From JBKBII01 sp046299415 (lineage in GTDB: Bacteria > Pseudomonadota > Gammaproteobacteria > Ectothiorhodospirales > Ectothiorhodospiraceae), in NCBI GenBank assembly GCA_046299415.1, contig JBKBII010000001.1:434001-498000 (forward strand): DNA of 64,000 nucleotides, read 5' to 3'. Positions 34,430-44,436 of this stretch are shown piece after piece. Below the pieces are notes generated by a model. The model had not been told where the DNA came from and did no database searches. It was given only the letters and a program-made list of their open reading frames with translations. The number at the start of each line of letters is the position of its first letter. The stretch's first letter is position 1. Made by a program: the position numbers and the translations under genes.

Positions 34430-37188
34430 TTGCGATCGCCTCCATCGCCGATATCGCCCACGCCATCCATCGAGTCCTCGGCGAAACCGTCTCCGTCCGG
34501 CGCATCAGTGCGTACATTCTGTGCCGCCCTGCCGCCTTCCCGATCACGATCGGCGCCGTCACCGGCCTGATTGGTCACGGGGCGAACAGCGTCCGCCCGA
34601 TCGACATCGGCACCGTCGGGATCGGCGCCATCATTCGTGAAATCATCCACGTCATCACCGGCGAGGCGCTCGACTCGCGCCACCTCAACCAGATGCTCGT
34701 CGGTCGACAGTCGCATCAACCTCACGCCCTGAGTGTTGCGCCCGAGAATCGGGATCTCGTTGATCGATGTTCGAACCAGGGTTCCCCCGTCGGTAATCAG
34801 CATCAATTCGTCTTCATCGCCGACGCGACGCGCACCCACCAACGCGCCGTTGCGAGCCGAATCGGCGATCGCGATCACACCCTGACCGCCGCGACGATGC
34901 CGCGGAAACTCGTCGAAACGGCTGCGTTTTCCATATCCGTTCTCGGTTGCGAACAGCGCCGTACAGGCTTCATCAACCACCATCATTGCAACGATCGACT
35001 GATGCGCCTCGAGACGCATTCCACGTACACCCGTCGCTGCGCGCCCCATTGGACGCACTTCATCCTCGTTAAAACGCACGGCCTTGCCCGCGGTACTGAC
35101 CAACATCACATCACGCTGGCCGTCAGTCAGAACCACATCGACCAGCTGATCATCCGCGCGCAGATCGACCGCAATGATGCCGCTCGTCCTCGGACGAGAA
35201 AACTGTTCGAGCGGCGTCTTCTTGACGATCCCCGAACGCGTCACCATAAACACGAACTCGCCGTCGTTGTATTCACGAACGGGCAGGATTGCATTGATGC
35301 GCTCGCCGTCTTCGAGCGGCAGCAAATTCACAATCGGACGACCGCGAGCCGCACGCGAACCCAAGGGCAGCTCGTAGACTTTGATCCAGTACACCCGCCC
35401 GCGACTCGAGAAACACAACACCGTGTCATGGGTCGAAGCTACGATCAAACGATCAATGAAATCCTCTTCACGAAAGCTCGTTGCTGTCTTGCCGCGGCCG
35501 CCCCGTCGCTGCGCACGGTAAGCCGACAGCGACTGGTATTTGACGTAGCCGGCATGCGACAACGTCACAACGACGTCCTCCTCCTGAATCAAATCTGCGA
35601 GCGAAAGATCAGACTCGCTATCTCGAATTTCACTGCGACGCTCATCGGAAAACTGCTCCCGGATCGCCAACAGTTCATTTCGGATCTCGAGCATCAAGCG
35701 ATCACCGGAACCCAAGATATCGAGTAGATCAGCGATCTTCGCGATCAACTCAGCATATTCATCCAGCAGCTTCTCCTGCTCAAGACCCGTCAATCGATGC
35801 AAACGAAGATCGAGGATTGCCTGCGCCTGTGTCTCCGACAATCGATAACCGTCAGCGACCAAACCAAAGTTCGGTGCGAGATCCTCAGGCCGAGAATCCA
35901 CCACACCAGCTCGATCGAGCAAATCGGAGACCTGGCCTGAGGGCCAACTGCGAGCCAACAGCGCGATCTTCGCTTCCGCAGGTGTCGGCGCCCGCTTGAT
36001 CGTCTCGATAACCTCGTCGATGTTGGTCAGCGCCACCGCCAACCCCTCGAGCACGTGGGCACGCTCGCGCGCCTTGCGCAGATCGAAAACCGTGCGCCGA
36101 GTCACGACCTCTCGACGATGCCGCAAGAATGCATCGAGCATCTCTTGCAAATTCAACAGGCGCGGCTGGCCGCCGACCAGCGCAACCATATTGACCCCGA
36201 ACACCGACTGCATCGGCGTGTGCAGATACAGTTGGTTCAGCAAAACCTCGGAATGCTCGCCACGCTTGAGCTCGATCACGATGCGCATGCCGTCCTTGTC
36301 AGACTCATCGCGCAATTCAGAGATGCCCTCAATACGTTTTTCTTTGACCAGCTCGGCGATTTTCTCGATCAGACGCGCCTTGTTGACCTGGTACGGAAGC
36401 TCCGTGACGATGATTGCGTTGCGCTGGCCACCGTCGAGTGGCTCAACCAACGTGCGCGCTCGCATCACCACGCGCCCCCTGCCCGTTCGATAAGCATCAG
36501 CGATGCCGGCTCGACCGTTGATGATCGCGGCCGTCGGAAAGTCAGGGCCGGGCACGTATTTCATCAATCCATCGATATCGATCGCGGGATCATCGATCAT
36601 CGCAACCGTCGCGTCGATCACCTCCGCCAAATTGTGCGGAGGGATGTTCGTCGCCATACCGACGGCGATCCCCGCAGAGCCATTGACCAGTAGGTTCGGG
36701 AACTTTGCGGGCAAAACAGACGGCTCGCGCTCTGAGCCGTCGTAGTTATCGACGAAATCGACCGTCTCTTTATCGATATCCGCAAGCAGCTCGCTCGCGA
36801 TACGCGCCATGCGCACTTCGGTGTATCGCATGGCGGCTGGCGCATCGCCATCGATCGAACCAAAGTTCCCCTGACCATCGATCAAGGGCGCCCGCATCGA
36901 AAACGACTGGGCCATGCGCACGGCCGCGTCGTAGACCGCCGAATCGCCATGAGGGTGATACTTACCGATGACATCACCGACGACGCGGGCGGACTTTTTG
37001 TACGGCTTGTTCCAGTCATTGCCGAGCTCTCGCATCGCGAAGAGCACGCGACGATGAACCGGCTTCAAGCCATCGCGCACGTCGGGAAGCGCACGCCCGA
37101 CGATCACGCTCATCGCGTAGTCGAGGTACGACTGCTGCATCTCGTCTTCGAGACTGACCGGAAGAACTTCCTTGGCAAACACCGCCAT
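34426..37188 (-). CDS. gyrA: DNA gyrase subunit A
   Basis: Breaks and rejoins DNA for negative supercoiling. Catalytic Tyr122 in AAMRYTEVRM has the E. coli number. The quinolone region reads GDSAVYD with Ser83 and Asp87, the sensitive state. The C-terminal wrapping domain has the GyrA box QRRGGRGK. Length is 920 residues against 875 in E. coli: residues from about 842 form an Asp/Gly-rich acidic tail with repeated DGAD-like units and no fold that I recognise. The acidic tail of E. coli GyrA tunes supercoiling, so the longer one may matter. It overlaps serC by 4 bp and follows mtnA, the Pseudomonas order. Confidence 0.98.
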   Translation of the reverse strand: MAVFAKEVLPVSLEDEMQQSYLDYAMSVIVGRALPDVRDGLKPVHRRVLFAMRELGNDWNKPYKKSARVVGDVIGKYHPHGDSAVYDAAVRMAQSFSMRAPLIDGQGNFGSIDGDAPAAMRYTEVRMARIASELLADIDKETVDFVDNYDGSEREPSVLPAKFPNLLVNGSAGIAVGMATNIPPHNLAEVIDATVAMIDDPAIDIDGLMKYVPGPDFPTAAIINGRAGIADAYRTGRGRVVMRARTLVEPLDGGQRNAIIVTELPYQVNKARLIEKIAELVKEKRIEGISELRDESDKDGMRIVIELKRGEHSEVLLNQLYLHTPMQSVFGVNMVALVGGQPRLLNLQEMLDAFLRHRREVVTRRTVFDLRKARERAHVLEGLAVALTNIDEVIETIKRAPTPAEAKIALLARSWPSGQVSDLLDRAGVVDSRPEDLAPNFGLVADGYRLSETQAQAILDLRLHRLTGLEQEKLLDEYAELIAKIADLLDILGSGDRLMLEIRNELLAIREQFSDERRSEIRDSESDLSLADLIQEEDVVVTLSHAGYVKYQSLSAYRAQRRGGRGKTATSFREEDFIDRLIVASTHDTVLCFSSRGRVYWIKVYELPLGSRAARGRPIVNLLPLEDGERINAILPVREYNDGEFVFMVTRSGIVKKTPLEQFSRPRTSGIIAVDLRADDQLVDVVLTDGQRDVMLVSTAGKAVRFNEDEVRPMGRAATGVRGMRLEAHQSIVAMMVVDEACTALFATENGYGKRSRFDEFPRHRRGGQGVIAIADSARNGALVGARRVGDEDELMLITDGGTLVRTSINEIPILGRNTQGVRLMRLSTDEHLVEVARVERLAGDDVDDFTNDGADPDGADVDRADAVRPVTNQAGDGADRDREGGRAAQNVRTDAPDGDGFAEDSMDGVGDIGDGGDRK

Positions 37189-37269
37189 TGATTACGCTCA
37201 AGCCCGTGGATAATCGCGGGATTCTAGCACTTTGTGCCTTGCTTCAGCCGCGGCATCACGCCGCTATCG

Positions 37270-38394
37270 TCAACCGAGAACGGGATTACCCCGATTTTCA
37301 CCGTTAGCGCCGTTAATCAACGCCCTGATTGATGCCCTCCTGGGCTGCTCGACGACTCCGATCTCCGTAACCAACGCATCGATTAAATGCGCCGGTGTCA
37401 CGTCGAATGCCGGATTCCAAGCGTCAGCTCCAGCGGCCGCAAGGCGCCGGCCGGCCAACTCAAGCACCTCCGCGGCAGGGCGCTGCTCGATCGGAATCGC
37501 GTCGCCATCCGGGGTGTCCAAATCGATCGTCGAAACCGGTGCCGCGACCAGAAAACGAACGCCGTGCGCGCGCGCTGCGAGAGCAAGCATGTACGTACCA
37601 ATTTTGTTCGCCGTATCGCCGTTTGCCGCAATGCGATCCGCCCCGACGATCACGGCCCCAACCTTGCCGCTGCGCAACAAGCTCGCCGCGGCTCCCTCAC
37701 TCAGCAACTGCACAGGAATCCCATCCTGAACCAACTCCCATGCGGTCAGTCGCGAACCCTGCAACCAAGGACGTGTCTCATTCGCAAATACGTGTCGGAC
37801 CCGGCCCATGGCAAAAGCCGCCCGGATCACACCCAGCGCCGTACCGAATCCCGCCGTCGCCAGGGAACCCGTGTTGCAATGCGTCAACACCGCCTTGCCT
37901 TCAGGAATCAAAACGGCGCCGTAAGCCCCCATGCGGCGGTTATCTGCGATGTCTTGCTCCGCCATTCGATCGACGAACCGGGTCAATGCATCGACACGAT
38001 CGTGCCCCGCCAAAGACGCAGTCCGGTCGAGCTCATCGCTCACCTGGTCAAGCGCCCAGAACAAATTGACCGCCGTGGGACGAGACGCGCGCAAGACTTC
38101 GTCAGCTCTCGAGAGCCCTCGCGCAGCCTCCGCCGCTGGGAGCGCAGCCGCAGCGCGAGCCGCCAAGACCATACCGTAGGCTGCGGAGATGCCGATTGCG
38201 GGTGCCCCGCGAACGACCATCTCTCGAATCGCTTGAGCCACGGCTTCTGCGTCCGTGTAAGTGTTCCAGATCACCTCGGCCGGCAGAAGCCGCTGGTCGA
38301 GCAAATGCAGTCCGTCATCGTCGAAGCGGATCGGACGGACGCGATCGAACGGCGCCTGTTTACCGTCATCGCCAGCGTGCAAAAGCGTGGTCAT
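37270..38394 (-). CDS. mtnA: Methylthioribose-1-phosphate isomerase
   Basis: Converts methylthioribose-1-phosphate to methylthioribulose-1-phosphate in the methionine salvage pathway. The catalytic cysteine is in LTHCNTGSLAT (Cys173) and the aspartate in VGADRIAANGD (Asp253). MVVRGAPAIGISAAYG near 59 and NKIGTYMLALAA are typical. Start revised to the ATG at 38394, with GAGGAG seven bases upstream; the frame begins at a TTG five codons earlier. Length 374 is normal. No other salvage genes are nearby, as in Pseudomonas where mtnA also sits alone by gyrA. Confidence 0.97.
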   Translation of the reverse strand: MTTLLHAGDDGKQAPFDRVRPIRFDDDGLHLLDQRLLPAEVIWNTYTDAEAVAQAIREMVVRGAPAIGISAAYGMVLAARAAAALPAAEAARGLSRADEVLRASRPTAVNLFWALDQVSDELDRTASLAGHDRVDALTRFVDRMAEQDIADNRRMGAYGAVLIPEGKAVLTHCNTGSLATAGFGTALGVIRAAFAMGRVRHVFANETRPWLQGSRLTAWELVQDGIPVQLLSEGAAASLLRSGKVGAVIVGADRIAANGDTANKIGTYMLALAARAHGVRFLVAAPVSTIDLDTPDGDAIPIEQRPAAEVLELAGRRLAAAGADAWNPAFDVTPAHLIDALVTEIGVVEQPRRASIRALINGANGENRGNPVLG

Positions 38395-38568
38395 TGAAGA
38401 ACTCCTCAATCTCAGGGTTTAGCGCCGGCGATATCCTAACGGTCCCTGACGGCCCGGCGAACGGTCCCGCCTCGGATAAATAAAAATCACATCGATCAAC
38501 GACGTGGGCGCATGTCGCGCGAGTCAACGCCGACTTGACGACGGCTCTGCACACCTGCTCCGGGATTA

Positions 38569-41500
38569 TCACCCGCGGGAGGAAGCAGGCGCGGTCAACG
38601 GCGCATCCCCCGCGCACGCACTCGGACGCTGCGGCGTCGCTGCGCTCCAAGGGCGCCTGGCACCACGGGCAGCGTTGATTCCGTCCAAGCCTTTCGCATT
38701 GAATCGCAGCGTCAACCGTCCCCAATCGCCGGTATCACACCAGACCGCCCCGACGTCCTCGACCCGCTCACGCACGAACGGATGCGGGTGTCCGTACGCA
38801 TTTCGCCGACCTGAAGCGTTAATCGCGACCCACGCCTCACTCGCCTCGAGCAAGCCATGTTCAAACGCCCGCCGCGCGCCATGATGAGGAACTTGAATAA
38901 CATCTGCAGATAACGACTCGCGTGACTGGTGCATCGCAGCGATCTCACCAATGCCCTCGAGATCACCGGTCAACAATAACGCCGCGCCTGAGCCCCTGAC
39001 ATGCAACACACAGGATGCCGCGTTGGATGCATCCCATCCCAAAGGCCCGGGGTGCAAAACCGTGAAAAGAACGCCATCCCAATTCCAAGACAGACCCGCG
39101 GCGCAGATCTCATCACCGCCGTCAGCATTCCCCGATGCACCAGCCCCCGGAGTCGAGGTCTCAACGCGCCGCCATACCCGTGCCGAGGGAAAGCGTCGTC
39201 GAACTTCCGGTAGCCCACCGCGATGATCGAGATCTTCGTGGCTGATCATGATCGCGTCCAGCCGACGCACGTCGCGAACCTCCAGCACGGCGAGCAAATC
39301 CCGAACCGTCACACCCGGAGGCCCGGTGTCGTACAACAACGCGTGGTTCTGCGTGCGGATCAGTACTGCTAGACCCTGGCCCACGTCGATAAAATCGGCG
39401 ACGAACGCACCACTGTCGATATCGGTCGACCGTGGCGCCCACCATAAAACGAGCAGCCACAGGGTCAGCGCCGCAATTACGACGCTGCGCCGCAACGCGC
39501 GAGCCGCTGCATTTCCGACCCGTCCGTATCCTCGTTCGACGACGCGAACCCCCACGCAGCGAATTCGATATCCAAGCTGTTCAAGAACCGAGGCAAGAGC
39601 GCTCATCGGTCGCTTCTCAGACTTTGTCGCAAGCCCCTGCGTGAGCGGCAGATGGGTCATTTTCGGCACCGATATCGCCGCAGCTGATGACTTTCCAGCG
39701 ATTGATGCTCGCCGACACCCGCGCTTCACAGAGTCAGACAAAAAGCCGCGAACCCTCCGGTGACGCGAGTCGGCTTTAAAGAGCGGATCATCGTTCAAGC
39801 CACCCAGCCACCACAGGAACAGCACGGCAAGCCACACGGACAGCAACGCAACGGGCCGATCGCCATAACCCACAGCCCCGGGCAGGTTCGCCATCCAGCC
39901 CAACAACAAACGCAGCGGCTCGAGGCTCACAATGCCGATGTCGACTAGCGCTCCACCGCCGACGGGCCAAAGCCACGACAGCGCAGCCCCAAGCAGTAAT
40001 AGCGGCAGACTGACGAGGCTAATCCACGGCACAGCGATCACATTGGCGGGCGCCGCGAGGGTCGACCACAAGCCAAAAGCCGTGCCCGCAATCGGAATCG
40101 TCGCAATCGCCAGCCACAGTTGCAGACTCAGTCCGGCCGCAGCACGAAATGGCGCCAAACGACCGGACTGATAGACGTAGATCAACGCAACCGCGGCGAA
40201 TGAGAACCACAATCCCGGCGTCAGAATCGCGGCCGGCTGCCAAAGCAACACGACGCCCAAAGCCGTTCCCCACAACGACCATGACAGCCACCGACCGCCG
40301 AAAGTCAACGCAAAACTCGCGAGCACGACCATCACCAAGGCCCGCTGCGTCGGCCCCGAGAATCCCGCCATCGCCGCATAATTCGCCGCGGCCAACAGAG
40401 TGCAAGGCAACACAATGTGCCAGCGACGCAGCGCCAACGGCGAGCGCCGCGCAGCAAACCACCAGCCATGCATCCACACCACGGCTGCATGCAAACCGGT
40501 GCTCATCCACGCGGCGGCACCCGCGACCAACGCGATATGCAGTCCCGAAATCGCCAACAGATGGTTGGTTCCGGTTCCCAGCAAGGCTTCCCAATCCGAG
40601 CGAGAGATCGCGTCGCGCTCACCAAGAACCAACGCTCGTGCCAAACCTCGCGCCTCGGGTCGCGTCGCCGTGAGTGATCGCTTGAGCCACGATCCGCCGT
40701 CACTCTCGACCTGATCGAACGGCGTTGGCCGAGAATCCAGCGAAATCGACCCTTCATCACGCGCGACAGAATCGAAGACTTCAGCGGGGACCCGCGACGC
40801 CTCATTCTTTGCGAAAACGCCCTCGGACCCGAACAATCGCCGATCGGCTGATTCGCGAGCCACGCGCAAACGTCGCTCAAATCTTGCCGACCACGGCAGC
40901 CCCGAAACGCTCTCGCGCATCGAAGTATCGCGACTGCGTGCCGGCCTCGCACGCTCGAGTGCAGCGCACGGCACGGGGACGAAGCTGCGCAGCGTTGCGC
41001 GCGCATGCACGCCTGTCGCAAAGGCCTGCCGCGCCGCATCGAACCCCGCGCCGTTCATCACAGCGCCGACCTCATCAAAGCGCACAGTGGCGATGCCACA
41101 ATCGACCAGGTGCAAATCTCTGATGTCTTCGCGATCACTCCGCATACTGGGGTCGCCAGCCCATCTGCGCCGGGGCTCAAAAACACGAAGCACGACGCGC
41201 CGCTGAGACCAATCACCCAATCCATTCTCAGCGCCTGAAGCGGCCCAACGAATGCTGCGGTCGTTCTTTACTCCGTCAACGACGACTTCCGACGCATCGT
41301 CCGCGAACACGGGCCACGCAAGGACACGGGCCGACTGGGACCGTTCGAACTCTCGTACGAGCGAAACCCTTAAAATCGCGACCTCCTGATCCCGCGCTTC
41401 GAGCGTCGTAGCGTCGCGCGTCGTCGACGAGCCGGATGCTGGCTGGCCACGAGCTACATCGAGATCTGGAAGCCAAGCCTGAGAACGCCACGACTGCGCC

Positions 41501-41973
41501 GCCAACTCACCGATCAAGACCCCAAACAAAAGTCCCAGCGCGACGGCGCGACCAAGGCCGGCAAATCCTGCTCGTTTTGATCCCCGTGACGATGATTCGG
41601 TTGACGGCGTCCCCGATCCCCCGCGCGAACGCTCGAAGATGCGCCGGAGTCGGCCCGGAGGCGAACAGGCAGCCAAGCGTGGGCGAGCACCGCGCAAGCT
41701 CTCCGACAAGGCCGCAACGATCAGAACTGGAACGACAGCCCACCCAAGCCGCCAGACCCACGGTTGAAGCAAGAGACGGATCAGCGCCAATTCATTTGGC
41801 GCATTGAGCGGGCTCTCGAGGGCACGCGCAGCCTCACCGACTTCGCGACTTTCCGCAGCCGCGGACGACAATATCGGGGAAAGCCACAGCACGCTCGATT
41901 CAGCCAGTGGCCAGGCACCGAACCACAGCCACAGCAACCCAATTCCGAATGCGACCGCGAACGACGCGATCAT
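38569..41973 (-). CDS. comEC: ComEC/Rec2 DNA-uptake channel
   Basis: Inner-membrane channel for single-stranded DNA in natural transformation. The central Competence domain shows ARALVLGERDAISRS, LLAISGLHIALVAG and SGPTQRALVMV, followed by many helices. The C-terminal metallo-beta-lactamase domain shows DFIDVGQGLAVLI, LLYDTGP and ISHEDLDHRGGL, then LLLTGDLE and VPHHGA. At 1134 residues it is much longer than E. coli YcaI (754). The excess is in the charged N-terminal soluble region and a basic linker of about 90 residues between the channel and the hydrolase domain. It is divergent from the DUF2062 gene, a pairing common in gammaproteobacteria. Confidence 0.93.
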   Translation of the reverse strand: MIASFAVAFGIGLLWLWFGAWPLAESSVLWLSPILSSAAAESREVGEAARALESPLNAPNELALIRLLLQPWVWRLGWAVVPVLIVAALSESLRGARPRLAACSPPGRLRRIFERSRGGSGTPSTESSSRGSKRAGFAGLGRAVALGLLFGVLIGELAAQSWRSQAWLPDLDVARGQPASGSSTTRDATTLEARDQEVAILRVSLVREFERSQSARVLAWPVFADDASEVVVDGVKNDRSIRWAASGAENGLGDWSQRRVVLRVFEPRRRWAGDPSMRSDREDIRDLHLVDCGIATVRFDEVGAVMNGAGFDAARQAFATGVHARATLRSFVPVPCAALERARPARSRDTSMRESVSGLPWSARFERRLRVARESADRRLFGSEGVFAKNEASRVPAEVFDSVARDEGSISLDSRPTPFDQVESDGGSWLKRSLTATRPEARGLARALVLGERDAISRSDWEALLGTGTNHLLAISGLHIALVAGAAAWMSTGLHAAVVWMHGWWFAARRSPLALRRWHIVLPCTLLAAANYAAMAGFSGPTQRALVMVVLASFALTFGGRWLSWSLWGTALGVVLLWQPAAILTPGLWFSFAAVALIYVYQSGRLAPFRAAAGLSLQLWLAIATIPIAGTAFGLWSTLAAPANVIAVPWISLVSLPLLLLGAALSWLWPVGGGALVDIGIVSLEPLRLLLGWMANLPGAVGYGDRPVALLSVWLAVLFLWWLGGLNDDPLFKADSRHRRVRGFLSDSVKRGCRRASIAGKSSAAAISVPKMTHLPLTQGLATKSEKRPMSALASVLEQLGYRIRCVGVRVVERGYGRVGNAAARALRRSVVIAALTLWLLVLWWAPRSTDIDSGAFVADFIDVGQGLAVLIRTQNHALLYDTGPPGVTVRDLLAVLEVRDVRRLDAIMISHEDLDHRGGLPEVRRRFPSARVWRRVETSTPGAGASGNADGGDEICAAGLSWNWDGVLFTVLHPGPLGWDASNAASCVLHVRGSGAALLLTGDLEGIGEIAAMHQSRESLSADVIQVPHHGARRAFEHGLLEASEAWVAINASGRRNAYGHPHPFVRERVEDVGAVWCDTGDWGRLTLRFNAKGLDGINAARGARRPWSAATPQRPSACAGDAPLTAPASSRG

Positions 41974-42779
41974 TGGTTAGTGAAAGCGCTCGTCACACTC
42001 GACCCGGCGCCAAGATGTGAGGCCCTTAGCGACCTGCGCGATTCAGTGCACGAGATCTCGCCCGGCCAAGCCAACCTCTGTTCGTCAAAATCGAGCTCGC
42101 CACGACCCAGGTCATCAAAGACCGGGGGCACAAGACGTTGGCCCGCAAAAGTCAGGCGCACGCTGATGAAAACATAGCGCAATCGATTGCTTGATCCGGT
42201 CGACAAACTGGAACCCCGGCGATGAAGACGCAGATTGACGAGTCCAATGCTCGATCGTTGTCGGTCAGGGTTCAGGCGTGTTGCCTCAAAGATCTGGCGC
42301 CGATACGCACCCGACTCGATACCCGGCTTAAAGACCGAGCACGAGTCCGGACACACGCTTGGAAACCAGCCAAGACTCAGCGAAGACCGAGCACATTCGT
42401 CAAAATGCCAGCATCGCCACTCGTTCGGGAGGGCCCTCGGGCATGAACGACCGGCCGCGTGTTTGCGAAAAAAAACGCAGACAAACAGACACCAATCGAT
42501 GCACCAGCACGCAGAATAAGAGGCTGTAGGTTCGTTCCAGCGTGCGCTAACGGGCCATCGGAATTTTGCAGGGTTCGAGATCCACGATCGTGGCCGTGCG
42601 ACCCTACCGACCGGCCGCGCTTGTATTCGCACTTCATGACAACGCATTCGGCAGCGACGCGTTGGCCAACCCAGGGTTCGAGTTGCCGGAAAGTAACGCC
42701 CGCTGTCAGAAAAGCGATCCAGATAGAATCGCGGCCGCCCAAGCGGCCACCGTTGAATCCGTTCCACGCGAAACCCTCC
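41974..42779. other. Divergent spacer between comEC and the DUF2062 gene
   Basis: A 265-codon minus-strand frame (41970-42767) ends in ATGA at the comEC start, but its Arg/Ser/Trp/Cys-rich translation matches no fold I know and a competing frame overlaps it. I do not call it. No hairpin or repeat stands out. Confidence 0.4.
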
Positions 42780-43307
42780 ATGGTCAAAGCGCGGTTAAGA
42801 AAATGGCTACCCGATTTTGCGCAGATTCGTGAGCATCGCGCGCTGACTGCGCTCGGCCCCAAAATGCGCGATCCCAACCTCTGGCACCTCAATCGCCGAT
42901 CAGTCTCCGGTGCGGTGGCCCTCGGCCTTTTCGTCGCGTTTCTGCCACTACCCCTGCAGATGCTGATCGCCGGCGCCATCGCGATTGTGATACGGGTCAA
43001 TCTACCGATTTCGGTCGCGCTGGTCTGGATATCCAACCCGTTGACCATGCCGCCGATCTTCTTCTCGGCCTATCAGATCGGCCGCCACATCCTCAACGAG
43101 CCGCGGCGCGGATTTAACGTCGAGCCGAGCTGGACCTGGCTGTGGACCGAAGCTCTGCCGCTATGGAAACCACTGGTGCTTGGCAGCGTCGTTATGGGCC
43201 TGATTGCTGCGGTGGCGGGATATCTCGTCGTCAGACTGCTGTGGCGTCTCGCCGTACTCGATTACCTCGCGATGCGTCGCCGACGCCCACGCCCGCCAAA
43301 ATCCTGA
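42780..43307 (+). CDS. DUF2062 membrane protein
   Basis: A 175-residue inner-membrane protein of the DUF2062 family, function unknown. The family signature DPNLWHLNRRSVSGAVALGLFVAFLPLPLQM is split here as LNRRSVSGAVALGLF and FLPLPLQM, followed by VNLPISVALVWISNPLT and a last helix before an Arg/Pro-rich end. The start is revised from 42459 to the ATG at 42780, since family members begin with a short basic segment (MVKARLRKW). The ribosome-binding site is weak. It is found beside comEC in related bacteria. Confidence 0.88.
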   Translation: MVKARLRKWLPDFAQIREHRALTALGPKMRDPNLWHLNRRSVSGAVALGLFVAFLPLPLQMLIAGAIAIVIRVNLPISVALVWISNPLTMPPIFFSAYQIGRHILNEPRRGFNVEPSWTWLWTEALPLWKPLVLGSVVMGLIAAVAGYLVVRLLWRLAVLDYLAMRRRRPRPPKS

Positions 43308-43586
43308 AACCTCTTCACGCATGAACCGACGGCGACGAGCGCCCGCGCAACAAGCCTCCTCGGACATTACTCTACCGGGAGCTACACAAAGCACAGCGGC
43401 GCCCCTCATCACCGCAAAATGTTCATGACTCGATCATCAACTGAACATTTCGACGGGCAAATCTGACATGGATCAATGTCTCGGAATCGAGTCGCAGGCC
43501 TCTGCGAAAGCCCAAGGCCAAAGCGTGGCGACGATCCATCCGCACAGCTCCGCACAAATCACAAACCAGACCCTTCGAGCTCGCGT

Positions 43587-43997
43587 TCATGTCAGTACGT
43601 GACGCCCGAGCCACAAACCCAAACCTGTCGCAGAGAGCGCCAGAATCACGGTCGCCACCGCGTAAGCGACTGCCAAAATTGCAGCCCCTCTCGCCCACAA
43701 CACCCAGAACTCCAGAGCAAAACCGGAGACTGTGGTAAAGCCGCCCAAGACCCCCGCCATCAACGTAAAACGAAACCAGGCCGGGGCCTCGTGCGCCTCG
43801 ACAAGAGCGACCAACGCCACGCCGATCACGAACGCGCCGAGCGTGTTGATCAGCAAAGTCCCCAGCGGAAACCAATTCGGGGCAACTTGTAGCATCCAAT
43901 TGCTCGCCCAAAAACGCGCCAACGTTCCCGCCGCGCCACCCGCAGCCACCATCGCACTGACGGTCAATCCCATCGTAAATCCAGTGGTCCCGCCCAT
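43587..43997 (-). CDS. crcB: Fluoride channel Fluc (CrcB)
   Basis: Small dual-topology channel that exports fluoride. Four hydrophobic helices in 136 residues; GGAAGTLARF at the N-terminus and PLGTLLINTLGAFVIG are the family signatures. The third-helix motif reads GFTTVSGFALE instead of the usual GFTTFSTFS, a modest change near the ion path. Start revised to the ATG at 43997, with AAGGA six bases upstream; an ATG at 44033 also lies in frame. I looked for a fluoride riboswitch upstream and cannot support one. Confidence 0.92.
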   Translation of the reverse strand: MGGTTGFTMGLTVSAMVAAGGAAGTLARFWASNWMLQVAPNWFPLGTLLINTLGAFVIGVALVALVEAHEAPAWFRFTLMAGVLGGFTTVSGFALEFWVLWARGAAILAVAYAVATVILALSATGLGLWLGRHVLT

Positions 43998-44436
43998 TTG
44001 CATTCCTTTTTCAAACGATAGACACCGCGGCATTTTCGCTGATCTTCGTCGCTGTCGGCCCAGGATGACGCAACAGTTTCAGAAGACAGGGCGGTGTCTC
44101 GATTCAAAACACTGCAGTACGAGACCATCATCCGGCACGGGCAACATCAACGTCGCGAGGTCGGCAATCGCTATGACGTGCGGCGAAACCCGTCGCCCCA
44201 TCCAACGGTGCGCCGTCACGGTCCCGCGAACTTGGGTCGGCGGCTCCCTTTCACCGTCCGGTCACTCTCGCAGATCGCTCGCTTGAACCGATCAAGCGAG
44301 CCGTCGACCTGAGCCGTTGAACTCGGTCAGAAAAACGGCCCAAGTTTGAAAGACTTCGAGTCCTGTACGAGAACTCCAACACCATCCGCCGCTCGGGCTC
44401 TTGGCCGCGCAATCGACAACAGGCATTCTCAGCGTT
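43998..44436. other. Divergent spacer between crcB and glcD
   Basis: Should hold the promoters of both genes. No CCAWTGG box like those near 12.4 kb and no clear inverted repeat was noticed. Confidence 0.35.

Noticed and set aside
34396..35727. 443-codon plus-strand frame
   Set aside because: Antisense shadow of gyrA; no independent protein likeness.
41970..42767. 265-codon minus-strand frame ending in ATGA at the comEC start
   Set aside because: The position looks like an operon partner, but the translation is Arg/Ser/Trp/Cys-rich, matches no family I know, and a 223-codon frame overlaps it. Long chance frames are common at this GC. A homology search finding conserved relatives would reverse this.
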